Assembly (NCBI GenBank): GCA_022750295.1
Contig: JAKIVZ010000001.1
Location: 69,651 to 133,650 of the forward strand
Direction of reading: 5' to 3'
From: Candidatus Lutacidiplasma silvani
GTDB lineage: Archaea; Thermoplasmatota; Thermoplasmata; Lutacidiplasmatales; UBA184
DNA length: 64,000 nt
Below, piece after piece: positions 63,159-64,000 of the stretch. The translations under genes and the position numbers were made by a program. The notes below the pieces were generated by a model. That model had not been told where the DNA came from and did not search any database. It saw only the letters and a list, made by a program, of their open reading frames with translations. The number at the start of each line of letters is the position of its first letter. The stretch's first letter is position 1.

Positions 63159-64000
63159 GTGGCCGCCGTCGAGGTCGAACTCGCCGGGATCCGACTGCGG
63201 AACCCGTTCCTCCTGGCCTCTGGGATCTGGGGCGAGAGCGGCGAATCCCTGAAGGGGGCCTATGCGGCCGGGGCCGCCGGAGCGGTCACGAAGTCCATCG
63301 GAGCCGAGCCCCGGGCCGGGTATCCGAACCCCACGGTCGAGTCGTACGGGACGTGGGGGATGCTGAACGCGATGGGGCTTCCGAATCCCGGGATCGGCGA
63401 GTACCCGCGGGAGATCGGGATCGCCCGGGACGCCGGGGTCCCCCTGATCGGCTCTGTCTTCGCCGGGGATGCCGAGGGGTTCGCCGAGGTCGCCCGGCAA
63501 ATGGCGGAGACCGGAGTCCAGGCCCTCGAACTCAACCTGAGCTGCCCCCACGCGAAGGGGCTCGGCTCGGAGGTCGGCTCCGATCCGGCCGAGGTCGAGC
63601 GGGTCGTCCGGGCCGTCGTGGGGGCGGTCCAGATCCCCGTCTTCGCGAAGATCACGCCGAACACCGCCGATCCGGTCGCCCTCGGCCTCGCCGCCGAGCG
63701 GGGCGGGGCTGCTGCGGTGACCGCCATCAACACGGTTCGGGCGCTCGCCATCGACGCGCGGCTCCGACGGGCCGTGCTTGCTCATGGACTTGGGGGCCTG
63801 AGCGGACCGGCGATCAAGCCGGTCGGGCTCGCCGTCGTCTGGCAGCTCTACGAGAAGCTTCGGATCCCGGTGATCGGCGTCGGCGGCATCTCCACGGCCG
63901 ACGACGCGATCGAGTACGCCCTTGCTGGCGCCCGGGCGGTGCAGGTCGGCACCGCCGTGGCATTCGACGGAGTCCGGGTGTTCGGAAACCTCTCCCGTCA
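63159..64000 (+). CDS. pyrD: Dihydroorotate dehydrogenase (class 1B-like), 3' truncated by window edge
   Basis: The frame from GTG 63159 is open to the right edge (280 residues so far). 'NPFLLASGIWGESGESLKGAYAAGAAGAVTKSIG', 'WGMLNAMGLPNPGIGEYPREI', 'ALELNLSCPHAKGLG', 'VFAKITPNTADPVALG', 'AINTVRAL', 'GGLSGPAIKPVGLAVVWQL', 'IPVIGVGGISTADDAIEYALAGARAVQVGTA' (cited in part) follow the FMN barrel order of PyrD. Oxidises dihydroorotate to orotate in UMP synthesis; the class 1B type uses NAD+ through a PyrK subunit, not seen here. Confidence 0.93.
   Translation, partial: MAAVEVELAGIRLRNPFLLASGIWGESGESLKGAYAAGAAGAVTKSIGAEPRAGYPNPTVESYGTWGMLNAMGLPNPGIGEYPREIGIARDAGVPLIGSVFAGDAEGFAEVARQMAETGVQALELNLSCPHAKGLGSEVGSDPAEVERVVRAVVGAVQIPVFAKITPNTADPVALGLAAERGGAAAVTAINTVRALAIDARLRRAVLAHGLGGLSGPAIKPVGLAVVWQLYEKLRIPVIGVGGISTADDAIEYALAGARAVQVGTAVAFDGVRVFGNLSR

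Overview
The window looks like part of the chromosome of an uncultured, high-GC archaeon, most likely a member of Thermoplasmatota (Thermoplasmata-like). The archaeal core is clear: PAN proteasome ATPase, NAC, Nop5, ribosomal protein L10e (uL16), pantoate kinase, Dph2, PAC2, a SelB-like factor, an archaeal initiator tRNA, and many TATA-like boxes 26-29 nt before a start codon, as expected for leaderless mRNAs. Mixed in are genes of bacterial type that this phylum is known to carry: GyrB, GrpE, ClpB, class II HMG-CoA reductase and long-form PurA. A thermopsin-like peptidase, large secreted beta-propeller/PKD/Ig-like proteins with C-terminal anchors and a UDP-sulfoquinovose synthase suggest a heavily decorated cell surface. 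The phylum assignment is inference from gene content.

Layout. 1-7 kb: secreted proteins (thermopsin-like C-terminus, a propeller-like secreted protein, a kelch/PKD protein), a truncated orphan cas1, small GC-rich palindromic repeats and tRNA-Val(CAC). 7-13 kb: DUF2252, a membrane protein, a LysO-like exporter, purA and an aminotransferase. 13-19 kb: a surface-glycan block (two GT4 glycosyltransferases, a sugar nucleotidyltransferase, UDP-sulfoquinovose synthase) around an M20 peptidase, then PhzF. 19.6-21.2 kb: an apparent arsenic-resistance module. It has an HxlR-type regulator with N-terminal cysteines, a 7+7 bp palindromic operator in a shared divergent promoter, a previously unannotated 29-residue peptide with 11 cysteines, an ArsC-like phosphatase-fold reductase and a frameshifted aquaporin. 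21.2-26.2 kb: a proteostasis/translation run (PAC2, acetyltransferase, CBS-HPF-like protein, NAC, Nudix-Dph2 fusion, DUF131). 26.2-34 kb: pdxT, HMG-CoA reductase, grpE, a VIT-family transporter, gyrB, a CorA-like protein and MTA/SAH deaminase.

34-40 kb: lipoate-ligase-like protein, redoxin, nop5, SDR, enoyl-CoA hydratase, tRNA-Thr(GGT), then a toxin island (Fic, VapBC). 40-52 kb: a 1253-residue surface propeller/Ig protein, a drug-type MFS exporter, a DUF457 membrane hydrolase, peroxiredoxin, DUF998, a methyltransferase, an ornithine cyclodeaminase-like protein, a prenyltransferase/squalene-oxidase-repeat protein and an initiator tRNA-Met gene with a hairpin insertion in its D-loop. 52-64 kb: HxlR regulator, zinc ribbon protein, UspA, L10e, pantoate kinase, PAN, another giant surface protein, SelB-like factor, clpB and the start of a dihydroorotate dehydrogenase gene.

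The strongest leads are the Cys-rich peptide in the ars module, the initiator tRNA insertion, the Nudix-Dph2 fusion and the orphan cas1 remnant beside palindromic repeats. All family assignments come from reading motifs in the translated sequence; no database search was run.
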